39,721 nt of DNA from Burkholderiaceae bacterium (GCA_019635275.1 JAHBZV010000028.1:1-39721), one strand, 5' to 3'. Positions 25,124 to 37,480 are shown, numbered from the stretch's first letter. Numbers and translations: made by a program. The notes: generated by a model not told the origin, from the letters alone.

Positions 25124-26245
25124 CTAACTCCGCGCAGCGGGCCCGAACAGTTGCGGATGCTCGCGCGGCCGGCTGCGCCAGTACTGGCGAGGCGCCTCGA
25201 CGCTCGCCCCGAGCGCGGCGGCCGCGCGCCACGGCCAGTGCGGGTCGTACAGGATGCCGCGCGCCAGCGCCACCATGTCGGCCTTGCCCGAAGCGACGAT
25301 GTCCTCGGCCTGCTGCGGATCGGTGATCAGGCCCACCGCGATCACCGGCAGCTTCGTCTCGCCGCGGATCGCCTCGGCGAACGGCACCTGGTAGCCGGGG
25401 CCGACCTTCACCTTCTGCTGCGGCGAGATGCCGCCGCTCGACGCGTCGATCCAGTCGGCGCCGAGCGCGGCGCAGCGCCGCGAGAATACGATCGCGTCGG
25501 GCAGGTCGAAGCGCTCGGCGGCCGGAAGGTGCTCGAGCCAGTCGGTGGCCGACAGGCGTACGCCGAGCGGCTTGTGCGCCGGCCAGGCGGCGCGCATCGC
25601 GGCGATCACCTCCAGCGGCCAGCGCATCCGGTTCTCGAGCGAGCCGCCGTATTCGTCCTCGCGCCGGTTGGCGATCGGCGACAGGAACTGGTGCATCAGG
25701 TAGCCGTGCGCGGCGTGGACCTCGATCGCATCGAGCCCGAGGCGATCGGCGCGCAACACCGCGTCGACGAAGCGCGCCTTCAGCGCCTGCAACTCGTCGC
25801 GCCCGAGCGCATGCGGCGGCGCCTCGCGGTCGTTCATCGGCACCGCGCTGGGCGCCACCGGCGTCCAGCCGCCGGCGTCGGCGGGAATCTGCGCGCCGCC
25901 CTCCCAGGGGCGCGCAGTCGAGGCCTTGCGGCCGGCGTGGCCCAGCTGGATGCCGATTGCCGCCCCGCCCACGCTGCGCACCGTCCGCAGCACCCCGGCC
26001 AGCGCTTCCTCGGTCGCGTCGTCGTACAGGCCCAGGCAGCCGGGCGAGATCCGGCCCGCCGGCTCGACGCCGGTGGCCTCGATCAGCACGAGTCCCGCGC
26101 CGCTGAGCGCCAGCCGCCCCAGGTGCACCGTGTGCCAGGGCTGCGCGCAGCCCTCGACCGCGGAGTACTGGCACATCGGCGAAACGACGATGCGGTTGGG
26201 CAGGGTGAGCGAGCGCAGTTCAAGCGGGGTGAAGAGTCGGGACAT
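25124..26245 (-). CDS. NADH:flavin oxidoreductase (old yellow enzyme, YqjM-like)
   Basis: A 373-residue FMN TIM-barrel ene-reductase. Near the N-terminus [10 protein letters not shown] carries Cys25, the redox-tuning Cys of the thermophilic/YqjM-like class. The substrate-anchoring His pair is in [17 protein letters not shown], and GHAGRKAST and [11 protein letters not shown] are family blocks. Such enzymes reduce activated C=C bonds such as enones, with possible detoxification roles. It is transcribed divergently from clpB and leads into the HAD gene. Confidence 0.95.
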   Translation of the reverse strand: MSRLFTPLELRSLTLPNRIVVSPMCQYSAVEGCAQPWHTVHLGRLALSGAGLVLIEATGVEPAGRISPGCLGLYDDATEEALAGVLRTVRSVGGAAIGIQLGHAGRKASTARPWEGGAQIPADAGGWTPVAPSAVPMNDREAPPHALGRDELQALKARFVDAVLRADRLGLDAIEVHAAHGYLMHQFLSPIANRREDEYGGSLENRMRWPLEVIAAMRAAWPAHKPLGVRLSATDWLEHLPAAERFDLPDAIVFSRRCAALGADWIDASSGGISPQQKVKVGPGYQVPFAEAIRGETKLPVIAVGLITDPQQAEDIVASGKADMVALARGILYDPHWPWRAAAALGASVEAPRQYWRSRPREHPQLFGPAARS

Positions 26246-26300
26246 GGGTGTCGGTCGGGTTCGGGCGCCTCATTGTCTCACCCGGACGGTGCCGCCCGCC

Positions 26301-26329
26301 CTTGAAAACCCCCGATCGCGCCCGCAAAT
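26301..26329 (+). promoter_or_regulatory. Heat-shock (sigma-32) promoter of clpB
   Basis: CTTGAAA (26301-26307) is a perfect sigma-32 -35 core. After 14 bases comes CCGCAAAT (26322-26329), which matches the CCCCATNT -10 at about 6 of 8 positions. Transcription would begin some 40-45 bases before the clpB ATG. This fits the known RpoH control of clpB. Confidence 0.75.
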
Positions 26330-26379
26330 CCCTGCCAGTCGAGCGGGCCAGCCCCGCAGCAGCCATTCGGGGAGAGCCC

Positions 26380-28992
<2,613 letters not shown>

Positions 28993-29135
28993 GAAGGCGT
29001 GGCGCGCGCCGCGATCGAGTTGTCGAGCAGGATCGCCGGTCGAACCCGGTAGTCTGCGCTGATCGGGGCGGCGTGCCGGGCCGCCAGTCATGGCAGAATC
29101 CACGGCCCTGCAGCGCCTGCGCCGTCGAATTGCCC

Positions 29136-31583
29136 ATGCATTCCGTGAACCCTGATCCGGCCCGCCGGATCGTTGCCCGCATCGCCGACGAACTCGCAGT
29201 GCGCGCCACCCAGGTCGAGGCCGCCGCCGGCCTGCTCGACGCAGGCGCGACCGTTCCGTTCATCGCCCGCTACCGCAAGGAAGCCACCGGCGGCCTGGAC
29301 GACACGCAGTTGCGCACGCTGTCCGAGCGGCTTGGGTACCTGCGTGAACTCGAAGACCGCCGCGCGACGATCCTCGCCAGCATCGCGGAGCAGGGCAAGC
29401 TCACCGACGCGCTCGCCGGGCAGATCGCCGAGGCCGACACCCGGCAGCGCCTCGAAGACCTGTACCTGCCGTATCGGCCGAAGCGCCGCACGCGCGCGCA
29501 GATCGCCAGGGAGGCCGGCCTCGAGCCGCTCGCGGACGCTCTGCTCGCGGATCCGATGCTCGACCCGCAGCTCGAAGCGTCGAGATACCTGCGCGCCCCC
29601 GACGCGAACGGCGAGCACGGAGTGGCCGACCCGAAGGCCGCGCTGGACGGCGCGCGCGACATCCTGGCCGAGCGCTTCGCCGAGCGTGCGGACGTGCTCG
29701 AGGCACTGCGCGAGCGGATGTGGGCCGAGGGCTGGATCTCGAGCAAGGTGCACGAGGACAAGGCCGCCGAGGGCGAGAAGTTCCGCGACTGGTTCGACCA
29801 CGCCGAGCCGATCGCCAAGGTGCCCTCGCATCGCGCGCTGGCGCTGCTGCGCGGGCGCCAGCAGGGCGTGCTGTCGCTGAAGCTGGGGCTGGCGCCCGAA
29901 TTCGAGCAGCAACTGCCGCATCCGTGCGTCGCGACGCTCGCAGCGAAGGTGGGCCTCGCCCGGTCGGTGCACGCGGCCGCCTCCGCCGCGACTGCCGCTT
30001 CGGCTTCGCTGCCAGGCGGGCCCGCGGCGCGCGAGTCGGCGCGCCCCGCCGACGCCTGGCTCGCCGAGGCTTGCCGCTGGTGCTGGCGCGTGAAGCTGCT
30101 GCCGCACTTCGAGACCGAGCTGTTCGGACGCATGCGCGAAGCCGCCGAAGCCGAGGCGATCCGCGTGTTCGGCGCCAACCTGAAGGACGTACTGCTCGCG
30201 CCACCGGCTGGGCCGCGCGCGGTGCTCGGGCTCGACCCGGGCATCCGCACCGGCGTGAAGGCGGCGGTGGTCGACGCCACCGGCAAGCTGCTCGACACCG
30301 CCACGGTGTATCCGCACGAACCGCGCCGCGACTGGGACGGATCGATCGCGGCGCTCGCGGCGCTGGCGGCCAAGCACTCGGTCGAGCTGGTGGCGATCGG
30401 CAACGGCACCGCGTCGCGCGAGACCGACCGGCTGGTGGCCGAACTGATCGGCCGGCACCCGGAACTGCGGCTGCGCAAGCTGGTCGTCTCCGAGGCGGGC
30501 GCCTCGGTCTATTCGGCGAGTGAACTCGCGGCGAAGGAATTCCCGCAGCTCGACGTGAGCCTGCGCGGCGCGGTGTCGATCGCGCGGCGGCTGCAGGACC
30601 CGCTGGCGGAACTCGTGAAGATCGACCCGAAGTCGATCGGCGTCGGCCAGTACCAGCACGACGTGAACCAGCACGCGCTGTCGCGCCAGCTCGACGCGGC
30701 GGTCGAGGACTGCGTCAATTCGGTGGGCGTCGACGTGAACACCGCGTCGGCGGCGCTGCTCGCGCGGGTCTCCGGCCTGGGCGGTACGGTCGCGCAGCGC
30801 GTGGTCGACTACCGCGACGCGAACGGGCCGTTTCGCAGCCGCGAGGCGCTGCGCAAGGTGCCCTATCTCGGCGAGAAGACCTTCGAGCAGGCGGCCGGCT
30901 TCCTGCGCATCCGCGACGGCGACGACCCGCTCGACGCCTCGGCGGTGCACCCGGAGGCGTATCCGGTGGTCCAGCGCATCCTGGCGCGGGTGGGGCGCAG
31001 CGCGCGCGAGCTGATCGGCCATCGCGACGCGCTGCGCGGGCTCGAGGCGCGGCAGTTCGTCGACGAGCGCTTCGGCGAGCCGACGGTGCGCGACATCCTG
31101 GCCGAGCTCGAGAAGCCCGGCCGCGATCCGCGCGGCGAGTTCGTCACCGCGTCGTTCAGGGAAGGGGTGGAGACGATCGCCGACCTGCGCCCCGGGATGA
31201 AGCTGCAGGGCGTGGTCACCAACGTGGCGAACTTCGGCGCGTTCGTCGACGTCGGCGTCCACCAGGACGGCCTCGTGCACGTCTCGCAGCTGGCCGACCG
31301 CTTCGTGAAGGACCCGCGCGACGTGGTCAAGGCCGGGCAGGTGGTGTCGGTCACCGTGCTCGAGGTCGATGCGGCGCGCAAGCGTATCGCGCTGTCGATG
31401 AAGGGCGGGGCGCAGCCCGAGCGTGCGCCGCGCGGCGCCGTGCCGGGCGCCGGCAACCGGCAACGCGGCCGGGGCGACGGCAAGCGCGGCGCGACGGACG
31501 ACCGGAGCGGCCGGGCCGGCGAGCGAGCCGCCCAGCCCACCGCGCTGGGCGATGCGCTGTCGCGGGCGTTGAAGCGGTCGTAG
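29136..31583 (+). CDS. tex: RNA-binding transcription accessory protein Tex
   Basis: An 815-residue Tex protein. The N-region contains [20 protein letters not shown] and [21 protein letters not shown] YqgF-like RNase H fold starts near residue 360 ([18 protein letters not shown]). Helix-hairpin-helix segments follow ([16 protein letters not shown]), and a C-terminal S1 RNA-binding domain lies at about 688-757 ([20 protein letters not shown]). An Arg/Gly/Ala-rich tail ends the protein. Around residues 285-305 there is an Ala/Ser/Pro-rich insertion. Tex proteins bind nucleic acid and affect transcription and stress tolerance. The frame stays open from far upstream, through clpB in another frame; the ATG at 29136 fits the family, though no ribosome-binding site is clear. 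Confidence 0.96.
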   Translation: MHSVNPDPARRIVARIADELAVRATQVEAAAGLLDAGATVPFIARYRKEATGGLDDTQLRTLSERLGYLRELEDRRATILASIAEQGKLTDALAGQIAEADTRQRLEDLYLPYRPKRRTRAQIAREAGLEPLADALLADPMLDPQLEASRYLRAPDANGEHGVADPKAALDGARDILAERFAERADVLEALRERMWAEGWISSKVHEDKAAEGEKFRDWFDHAEPIAKVPSHRALALLRGRQQGVLSLKLGLAPEFEQQLPHPCVATLAAKVGLARSVHAAASAATAASASLPGGPAARESARPADAWLAEACRWCWRVKLLPHFETELFGRMREAAEAEAIRVFGANLKDVLLAPPAGPRAVLGLDPGIRTGVKAAVVDATGKLLDTATVYPHEPRRDWDGSIAALAALAAKHSVELVAIGNGTASRETDRLVAELIGRHPELRLRKLVVSEAGASVYSASELAAKEFPQLDVSLRGAVSIARRLQDPLAELVKIDPKSIGVGQYQHDVNQHALSRQLDAAVEDCVNSVGVDVNTASAALLARVSGLGGTVAQRVVDYRDANGPFRSREALRKVPYLGEKTFEQAAGFLRIRDGDDPLDASAVHPEAYPVVQRILARVGRSARELIGHRDALRGLEARQFVDERFGEPTVRDILAELEKPGRDPRGEFVTASFREGVETIADLRPGMKLQGVVTNVANFGAFVDVGVHQDGLVHVSQLADRFVKDPRDVVKAGQVVSVTVLEVDAARKRIALSMKGGAQPERAPRGAVPGAGNRQRGRGDGKRGATDDRSGRAGERAAQPTALGDALSRALKRS

Positions 31584-31636
31584 AAGCAGTCGCAGGAGCG
31601 CGGGCGGCAGGGAAGAACTGGCCGTCGATCGCCGGC

Positions 31637-32668
31637 TCAGGCAGGCGCCGCGCGCTCGAGCAACCGCACCAGCGTCGCCAGCGTCCGATTCACCGGCGTC
31701 GCGACGCCGAGCGCCTGGCCGCGCCGCGCCACGTAGCCGTTGAGCGAGTCGATCTCGGTCGGCCGCCCAAGGGCGAGGTCTTGCGCGGTCGACGAGCTCG
31801 CCTCGCGCATCGCCGCGCCCAGCCGCATCGTGGCTTCGTACAGGCTGTCGACGTCGGCGACCGCCACGCCGTCGGCCCGCGCCACCGCGACACACTCGCC
31901 GATCGCCTCGCGCATCAGCGCGCCAACATCCGGGTCGTCCGCCATCGGTCCGTAGCGCGAGCGGCCCAGCGCCGAGATCGCGTTGAACGCGCAGTTCATC
32001 ACGAGCTTCGTCCAGAGTTCGCCGCGCAGGTCGGCTTCGAGCCGACTGGGCACGCCGGCGCGCTCGAACCAGTCGGCGACCATCCGGGCGCGCGCCGACG
32101 GCTGCAACGTCGCTGCGACCTGATTCGCAGCAGCCTGGCCCGGTGCGGCCTGGCGCGGCGCGGCCTGTCCCGGCGCGCGATCGTCGCGCGCGAACGCGGG
32201 CCGCGCGCCGTATTCGCCGATCACCAGGTCGCCGCGACCGGCGTGCAGCAGGTGCCCCGGCGCCGGCATCGAGGTCGCCACGTACACCACTGCGCCCAGC
32301 GCGTCGATGCCCGCGTCGCGCAGCTTCGGCACGTTGTCCACGCCGTTCTGCAGGCTGACGAGCACCGCGTCGGCGCGCAGCAGCGGCGCCAGCGCGCGGG
32401 CCGCACCGGCGGTGTCGCGCGTCTTCACGCAAAAGAGCACCAGGTCGGCGTCGCGAACCGCGTCGGGCCCGGTGTCGGCGGCAATCCGGATCCGGCGAGT
32501 CGCACCCGGGCTGTCGAAGAGCAGCCCGTCGCGCCGGATCGCCTCGACGTGCGCCGCCCGCCCGATCAGCGTGACCGGCGCACCGGCTTCGGCCAGCTTC
32601 GCGCCGAAGAAGCAGCCGACGGCGCCTGCGCCATAGACGGCTACGCGTGGCCAGGAAGTTGGTTGCAT
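31637..32668 (-). CDS. panE: 2-dehydropantoate 2-reductase
   Basis: A 343-residue NADPH-dependent reductase for pantothenate synthesis (ketopantoate to pantoate). The Rossmann motif VAVYGAGAVGCFFGAKL is near residues 9-25. Further family blocks are LVLFCVKTRDT, SLQNGVDNVPKLRDA and ELWTKLVMNCAFNAISALG, the last holding the conserved catalytic Lys and substrate-binding Asn. Between about residues 163 and 190 lies a low-complexity Ala/Pro/Gln insertion built from 15-base repeats. Homologues of the PanE/ApbA family can act on other keto acids. It converges on tex and is divergent from the decarboxylase gene. Confidence 0.94.
   Translation of the reverse strand: MQPTSWPRVAVYGAGAVGCFFGAKLAEAGAPVTLIGRAAHVEAIRRDGLLFDSPGATRRIRIAADTGPDAVRDADLVLFCVKTRDTAGAARALAPLLRADAVLVSLQNGVDNVPKLRDAGIDALGAVVYVATSMPAPGHLLHAGRGDLVIGEYGARPAFARDDRAPGQAAPRQAAPGQAAANQVAATLQPSARARMVADWFERAGVPSRLEADLRGELWTKLVMNCAFNAISALGRSRYGPMADDPDVGALMREAIGECVAVARADGVAVADVDSLYEATMRLGAAMREASSSTAQDLALGRPTEIDSLNGYVARRGQALGVATPVNRTLATLVRLLERAAPA
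32130..32174 (-). repeat. Three 15-base tandem repeats inside panE
   Basis: Three imperfect 15-base units (32130-32144, 32145-32159, 32160-32174), each close to GCGGCCTGGCCCGGC on the plus strand, encode APGQA-APRQA-APGQA. They lengthen a loop of the reductase without breaking the frame. Confidence 0.75.
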
Positions 32669-32845
32669 GGTTGATCCGTCGTTGTCGTGATGTCGGTGTC
32701 CGATGGTAGCGCGGCCCCGTGGTCGAATTCACGGTCACCGCCCCCGCCGAGCGGCCCGCCCCCGCCCGGCGATTTGTGCTTAACTTGCACCTTTTCCGGC
32801 GCGGGCCCCGCGCCCGTCGTCACCGCCATCGCTGGGTTCCCCGAC

Positions 32846-35095
32846 ATGCAATTCCGTTTCCCGATCGTCGTCATCGACGAGGACTGGAAGGCCGACTCCG
32901 CCAGCGGCCTGGGCATCCGCGCGCTGGCCAAGGCGATCGAGGACCAGCACTGGGAGGTCGTCGGCGGCTTCACCTACATCGACGTGTCGATGGTCGCCAA
33001 CCAGGCCGCGCGCGCGTCGGCGTTCATCGTGTCGATCGACGACGAGGAACTCGGCGACGACGGCACCGAGAGCAAGGCGGTGTCCGACCTGCGCAAGTTC
33101 ATCGTCGAGACGCGCCGCCGCAACGCCGACATCCCGATCTTCCTGTTCGGCGAGACCCGCACCTCGCAGCACATCCCGAACGAGATCCTGAAGGAGCTGC
33201 ACGGCTTCATCCACATGTTCGAGGACACGCCGGAGTTCGTCGCGCGCTACATCATCCGCGAGGCGACGAACTACCTGAATTCGCTGGCGCCGCCGTTCTT
33301 CAAGGCGCTGGTGAACTACGCGCACGACGGGTCGTACTCGTGGCACTGCCCGGGGCACTCGGGCGGCGTGGCGTTCCTGAAGAGCCCGGTAGGGCAGATG
33401 TTCCACCAGTTCTTCGGCGAGAACATGCTGCGCGCCGACGTCTGCAACGCGGTCGACGAACTCGGCCAGCTGCTCGACCACACCGGGCCGGTGGCGGCCT
33501 CCGAGCGCAACGCCGCGCGCATCTTCAACGTCGACCACCTGTTCTTCGTCACCAACGGCACCTCGACGTCGAACAAGATCGTCTGGCACTCGACGGTGGG
33601 CAACGGCGACGTGGTGCTGGTCGACCGCAACTGCCACAAGTCGATCCTGCACGCGATCACGATGACCGGCACGGTGCCGATCTTCCTGCAGCCCACGCGC
33701 AACCACCTCGGCATCATCGGGCCGATTCCGCTCGAGGAGTTCGACCCGGCGAGCATCCAGCGCAAGATCGACGCCAACCCGCTCATCAAGGACAAGAGCG
33801 CGCGCCCGCGCGTGATGACGATCACGCAGTCGACCTACGACGGCGTGGTCTACAACGTCGAGACGATCAAGCGCACGCTGGGCAACTACATCGAGAACCT
33901 GCACTTCGACGAGGCCTGGCTGCCGCACGCGACCTTCCATCCCTTCTATCACGAGTTCCACGCGATCGGCCCGAACCGGCCGCGCAGCGCGGAGGCGATG
34001 ATCTTCTCCACGCAGTCCACGCACAAGCTGCTGGCGGGGCTGTCGCAGGCCTCGCAGATCCTGGTGCAGGATTCCGAGAACAACCGCCTCGACCGGCACC
34101 GCTTCAACGAGGCGTTCCTGATGCACACCTCGACCAGCCCGCAGTACGCGATCATCGCGTCGTGCGACGTTGCGGCCGCGATGATGGAGCCGCCCGGCGG
34201 CACCGCGCTGGTCGAGGAGTCGATCTTCGAGTCGCTCGAGTTCCGCCGCGCGATGCGCAAGGTCGACGACGAGTTCGGCGAAGACTGGTGGTTCAAGGTC
34301 TGGGGCCCGAAAGACCTCGCCGACACCGGCATCGGCAAGCGCGAGAACTGGTTCCTGAAGTCGAGCGACAAGTGGCACGGGTTCGGCAAGCTGGTCACCA
34401 ACTTCACGATGCTCGACCCGATCAAGGCCACCATCGTGACGCCGGGCCTCGACATCAACGGCAAGTTCGCGCCCTGGGGCATCCCGGCTTCGATCGTCAC
34501 CAAGTACCTGGCCGAGCACGGCGTCGTGGTCGAGAAGACCGGTCTCTACTCGTTCTTCGTGATGTTCACGATCGGCATCACCAAGGGCCGCTGGAACACG
34601 CTGGTCACCGAGCTGCAGCAGTTCAAGAGCGATTACGACACCAACCAGCCGCTGTGGCGCGTGATGCCCGAGTTCGTCCAGGCGCATCCGGCCTACGAGC
34701 GGGTGGGGCTGCGCGACCTGGCCTCGCAGATCCACGAGCAGTACCGGCGCTACGACATCGCGCGGGTCACCACCGAGATGTACCTGTCGAGCATGCAGCC
34801 GGCGATGAAGCCGTCGGAGGCCTTCGAGTGCCTGGCGCACCGCAGGGTCGACCGGGTGCCGATCGACGAGCTCGAGGGACGGATCACCACGATGCTGGTG
34901 ACGCCCTACCCGCCGGGCATCCCGCTGCTGATTCCCGGCGAGCGCTTCAATCGCCCGATCGTCGAGTACCTGAAGTTCGCGCGCGACTTCAATGCGCGCT
35001 TCCCCGGCTTCGAGACCGACGTGCACGGGCTCGTCGTCGAGCGCGACAACGGTGTCGACCGCTATTACGTCGACTGCGTGAAGGTCTCCGCGTGA
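32846..35095 (+). CDS. Ornithine/lysine/arginine decarboxylase (fold type I)
   Basis: A 749-residue PLP-dependent basic amino-acid decarboxylase. The N-terminal wing domain (about 1-130, FPIVVIDEDWKADSASGLGI) is a receiver-like fold. The catalytic domain begins near SYSWHCPGHSGGVAFLKSPVG, with FVTNGTSTSNKIV as the cofactor phosphate loop, HFDEAWLPHA supplying the Asp, and the PLP Lys394 in STQSTHKLLAGLSQ. The C-terminal domain has VTPYPPGIPLLIPGERF. These decarboxylases make putrescine, cadaverine or agmatine and can raise cytoplasmic pH; the substrate cannot be decided from sequence. The ATG at 32846 fits the family start. Confidence 0.95.
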   Translation: MQFRFPIVVIDEDWKADSASGLGIRALAKAIEDQHWEVVGGFTYIDVSMVANQAARASAFIVSIDDEELGDDGTESKAVSDLRKFIVETRRRNADIPIFLFGETRTSQHIPNEILKELHGFIHMFEDTPEFVARYIIREATNYLNSLAPPFFKALVNYAHDGSYSWHCPGHSGGVAFLKSPVGQMFHQFFGENMLRADVCNAVDELGQLLDHTGPVAASERNAARIFNVDHLFFVTNGTSTSNKIVWHSTVGNGDVVLVDRNCHKSILHAITMTGTVPIFLQPTRNHLGIIGPIPLEEFDPASIQRKIDANPLIKDKSARPRVMTITQSTYDGVVYNVETIKRTLGNYIENLHFDEAWLPHATFHPFYHEFHAIGPNRPRSAEAMIFSTQSTHKLLAGLSQASQILVQDSENNRLDRHRFNEAFLMHTSTSPQYAIIASCDVAAAMMEPPGGTALVEESIFESLEFRRAMRKVDDEFGEDWWFKVWGPKDLADTGIGKRENWFLKSSDKWHGFGKLVTNFTMLDPIKATIVTPGLDINGKFAPWGIPASIVTKYLAEHGVVVEKTGLYSFFVMFTIGITKGRWNTLVTELQQFKSDYDTNQPLWRVMPEFVQAHPAYERVGLRDLASQIHEQYRRYDIARVTTEMYLSSMQPAMKPSEAFECLAHRRVDRVPIDELEGRITTMLVTPYPPGIPLLIPGERFNRPIVEYLKFARDFNARFPGFETDVHGLVVERDNGVDRYYVDCVKVSA

Positions 35096-35122
35096 AGACC
35101 TGAGGCCCCGGCGGGCGCGCGG

Positions 35123-35623
35123 TCAGACATCGATCGAGCGCATCGCCGGCGGCGGCCGGACGTGCGCGAGCCGGGTACCGGCAAGGACGTCGTAGATCGC
35201 GCGGCGGTCGCGATCGATCAGCGTCCAGGCATAGGGTGCGATGAGCAGCAGGCTCAGGCCCCGGTGCAGGTAGTAGCCGGCGGCGAGCGCGCCGATCGCC
35301 AGGCCCGACGCGGCGGCGAATCGGGCCAGCGCGCGCATCGGTGTCACCGCGCGGCCGTCGCGCGTCTGCAGTTGCAGCGCCAGCGTCTTCATCGGCAGCG
35401 AGCGACGGCCGTCGCTCCAGAAGTAGGTGAAATACGCGCCCAGCACGCCCAGCGTGAACAGCTGGAAGGCCGTGCGCAGCGCGCCGGGATGGCCGCGGAA
35501 CTGGGTGAGCGCCGAGAACGCGTAGTCGGCGAACCAGAGCACGCCGAACAGGATGATTGCCTCGTAGGCGATGCCCATCAGGCGGCGCCAGGGATCGGCA
35601 GCCGGATCCGGCGAACCCTGCAT
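35123..35623 (-). CDS. RDD-family membrane protein
   Basis: A 166-residue protein with about four hydrophobic segments (AIILFGVLWFADYAF, FQLFTLGVLGAYFTYFW, FAAASGLAIGALAAGYYL, SLLLIAPYAWTLI) and the typical family signatures KTLALQLQTRDGRAVT and TLIDRDRRAIYDVLAGTRL. RDD proteins are of uncertain function; some take part in ion homeostasis. Its ATG overlaps the stop of the DUF3106 gene by one base. Last gene of the sigma-DUF3619-DUF3106-RDD operon. Confidence 0.92.
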   Translation of the reverse strand: MQGSPDPAADPWRRLMGIAYEAIILFGVLWFADYAFSALTQFRGHPGALRTAFQLFTLGVLGAYFTYFWSDGRRSLPMKTLALQLQTRDGRAVTPMRALARFAAASGLAIGALAAGYYLHRGLSLLLIAPYAWTLIDRDRRAIYDVLAGTRLAHVRPPPAMRSIDV

Positions 35624-36195
35624 CAGAACTGCTTCGGGCGCGGCGGCGGTCGCTTGGGGCTGCGGCGAGCGAGGTCGGACAACGGCTGCGCGGCTTCCTT
35701 GGCCAGCCCCGTGCGCGCGCCGGCGTGGCGCGCGGCGGTGTTGCTGGTCCAGCCCGCGGTGCGCAGCACCGAGCGCTGCTCGGGGGTCATTTCCTGGTAG
35801 CGCTCCCACTGGGCCTGCCGCTCGTCGGGGGGCAGCCGTTTCGCGAGCCGGTAGTTCTGCCGCGCGAGCCTGCGCTGATCGGGCGTGAGCGCCGCCCATT
35901 CGCGGATGCGCTCGTGCGCGCGCTCGCGCGCATCGGGAGCCATGCGCGGCACCCGGCTGGCGAGCGACACCCAGATGCGTTTTTCCTGCGCCGACCAGCT
36001 GTTCCATTGCGTGGCGAACGGGCCGAGTACGGCCTGCTGCGCCGGGGTGAGCTCGCTCCAGAGCGGGCGGACCAGCGGCAGCAGCGACGCCCGGGGCGCC
36101 GCCGGCTCGTTCTCGGCGCGCACGGGCACGACGGCCGCCGCCAGCGCCAGGCACAGCGTGGCGACGATCGCGGCGGCGAGCTGCTCGCGGCTCAC
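35623..36195 (-). CDS. DUF3106 protein, secreted
   Basis: A 190-residue protein with an N-terminal signal peptide (LAAAIVATLCLALAAAVVP, likely cleaved after VRA). The mature part has DUF3106-type repeats: LWSELTPAQQAVLGPF, WNSWSAQEKRIWVSLA, WAALTPDQRRLARQNYRL and RYQEMTPEQRSVL, each a Trp..L(S/T)P.Q.. unit. The C-terminus is basic and Pro-rich (SPKRPPPRPKQF). It starts at a GTG overlapping the stop of the DUF3619 gene (GTGA). Function unknown; position in a sigma-factor operon and export suggest an envelope-stress or sensing role, which is inference. Confidence 0.88.
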   Translation of the reverse strand: MSREQLAAAIVATLCLALAAAVVPVRAENEPAAPRASLLPLVRPLWSELTPAQQAVLGPFATQWNSWSAQEKRIWVSLASRVPRMAPDARERAHERIREWAALTPDQRRLARQNYRLAKRLPPDERQAQWERYQEMTPEQRSVLRTAGWTSNTAARHAGARTGLAKEAAQPLSDLARRSPKRPPPRPKQF

Positions 36196-36644
36196 TCGCG
36201 GTCTCCCTGGGCGACGTTGCGCAGGAACACGCCGAAGCCGCGATCGGCGTAGGCCGAGATCGGCACCTCGTCGACGAGCACCGCCGCGTCGACGTCGGCG
36301 ATGTCGTCGGCCCGCAGGCGGCTGTCCCATTCGGAGATGCCGTAGAGCACCGCGGCGACGATTGCGACCGGCACGACGACCGCTGCGAGGCCCAGCCCGA
36401 AGCGCCGCCGTCCGTCGGGGCCGCCGCCGGCCGACGAGCGGCCGCCTGCGGCCGAGGCGACCACGATCGCGTGCCCCGCCTGGGCCGTCGCCGGCCTCGG
36501 CACGGCGACCTGGGCCTGCTTTGGCAGGCGGGCGAGAGCCGCCTCGCGGGCGGTGGCCAGCCGGTGTGTGACGCGCCACGGCAGGTGCTCTGCGGATTCG
36601 TCGAGCGCCTCGCGGGCGAGTTGGGCGATTCGTTGTTCGTTCAT
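36192..36644 (-). CDS. DUF3619 protein, probable membrane-bound anti-sigma partner
   Basis: A 150-residue protein starting MNEQRIAQLAREALDESAEH, with a cytoplasmic helical part, one membrane segment (GLGLAAVVVPVAIVAAVLYGI, about residues 88-108) and an acidic C-terminal part that includes DDIADVDAAVLVDEVPISAY. This matches the DUF3619 proteins found directly after ECF-like sigma genes in Burkholderiales. The topology (cytoplasmic N-half, single membrane span, outer C-half) is that of many anti-sigma factors, but binding to the sigma factor is inferred. It starts inside the sigma stop (ATGA) and its own stop overlaps the DUF3106 start. Confidence 0.88.
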   Translation of the reverse strand: MNEQRIAQLAREALDESAEHLPWRVTHRLATAREAALARLPKQAQVAVPRPATAQAGHAIVVASAAGGRSSAGGGPDGRRRFGLGLAAVVVPVAIVAAVLYGISEWDSRLRADDIADVDAAVLVDEVPISAYADRGFGVFLRNVAQGDRE

Positions 36645-37213
36645 GGTGCAATTCCGCGCGCCCGGAGCACGTCCGCCAGGGTGTGGGCCGCACGGGAACA
36701 GTGCGTCTTGACGCTGCCCTCCGAGCATCCCATGGCCTCGGCGGTCTCGGCCACGTTGAGATCTTCCCAGTAACGCAGCAGGAAGGCTTCGCGTTGACGC
36801 CGGGGCAGCTTGCCGATTTCCTCGTCCAGGATGGCCAGCAGCTGGGCGCGCTCGAGTCGATCGGCCCCGTCGGCCGCGGCGGCGCTGCCCGGCTCGGGTT
36901 CGAGGGCTTCGAGGATGTCGCGCTCGCCGGCCTCTTCCCCGGCGTCGCCGGCCAGCGTCGACAGCGGCGTCGTCCAGAGGTTGCGGACCTTCTGGCGCCG
37001 GAAGTGGTCGGTGATCGCGTTCTGCAGGATCCGCTGGAACAGCAGCGGCAGTTCCGACGGCGGGCGCTCGGCGTAGCGGGTGGTGAGCTTGAGCATCGCG
37101 TCCTGCACGACGTCGAGGGCGACCTCCTGGTCGCGCACCGCGTAGACCGCCTGCTTGAACGCTCGGCGCTCGGCCGCGGCGAGGAAATCGGACAATTCCT
37201 GCCGGGTGGCCAT
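36641..37213 (-). CDS. ECF-type RNA polymerase sigma factor
   Basis: A 190-residue sigma-70-family factor. Region 2 is at about residues 15-80 (FKQAVYAVRDQEVALDVVQDA, ending LQNAITDHFRRQKVRN). A variable acidic linker follows (EALEPEPGSAAAADGADRLE). Region 4 is LPRRQREAFLLRYWEDLNVA, then ETAEAMGCSEGSVKTHCSRA, a clear -35-recognition helix-turn-helix. It directs polymerase to a small regulon. It opens the operon with DUF3619, DUF3106 and RDD, and is divergent from ilvI. No ribosome-binding site is evident before the ATG. Confidence 0.94.
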   Translation of the reverse strand: MATRQELSDFLAAAERRAFKQAVYAVRDQEVALDVVQDAMLKLTTRYAERPPSELPLLFQRILQNAITDHFRRQKVRNLWTTPLSTLAGDAGEEAGERDILEALEPEPGSAAAADGADRLERAQLLAILDEEIGKLPRRQREAFLLRYWEDLNVAETAEAMGCSEGSVKTHCSRAAHTLADVLRARGIAP

Positions 37214-37301
37214 TCGGGTCGGGTTCGGCGGCAAGTGGAGAGAGGACGCTGCGCATGCTAGCAGAAGGCCCGCCGACAGCGCCCCGGCCGGCCGACGCGC
37301 C

Positions 37302-37331
37302 TTGACCCTCCCTGTTGCGGTGCAGTATGCT
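37302..37331 (+). promoter_or_regulatory. Promoter of ilvIH
   Basis: TTGACC (37302-37307), an 18-base spacer and TATGCT (37326-37331), 5 of 6 and 4 of 6 consensus bases. Start of transcription would be near 37338, leaving a leader of about 225 bases. The 351-base gap 37214-37564 contains this promoter, the leader hairpin and a GAAAGGA ribosome-binding site (37549-37555). I see no small gene in it. Confidence 0.65.
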
Positions 37332-37455
37332 GCTCGTCTACCCCTAGAGCGCCTCTTCCGGGACTGGTGGCTGCGGCGATCAGCGCGGACGGGGCGTTGT
37401 CTTTGCGTGCGCCGAGCGCCTTCACGAGAGGTATGCAGGCGCATCCGATCAAACT

Positions 37456-37480
37456 CGCAGGCCCCGTGCCGAGGCCTGCG
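37456..37480 (+). promoter_or_regulatory. Hairpin in the ilvI leader
   Basis: Two perfect 8-base arms, CGCAGGCC and GGCCTGCG, with a 9-base loop, in the transcribed leader 85 bases before the ilvI ATG. No T-run follows, so it is not a classical terminator. It may belong to a leader RNA controlling branched-chain amino-acid genes. Confidence 0.45.

Noticed and set aside
29088-32738. A 1216-codon open frame antisense to tex and running into the panE frame
   Set aside because: Only its N-terminal part coincides with DNA of panE and it shows no domain; it is a GC-driven shadow of tex.
32770-32790. GTGC-TTAACTT-GCAC hairpin before the decarboxylase
   Set aside because: Four-base arms only and no matching -35 for the TTAACT hexamer; too weak to call a promoter or operator.
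37327-37347. Mini-ORF MLLVYP as an ilv leader peptide
   Set aside because: Its ATG lies in the -10 hexamer of the promoter, so it would not be transcribed; it also has too few branched-chain codons for attenuation.
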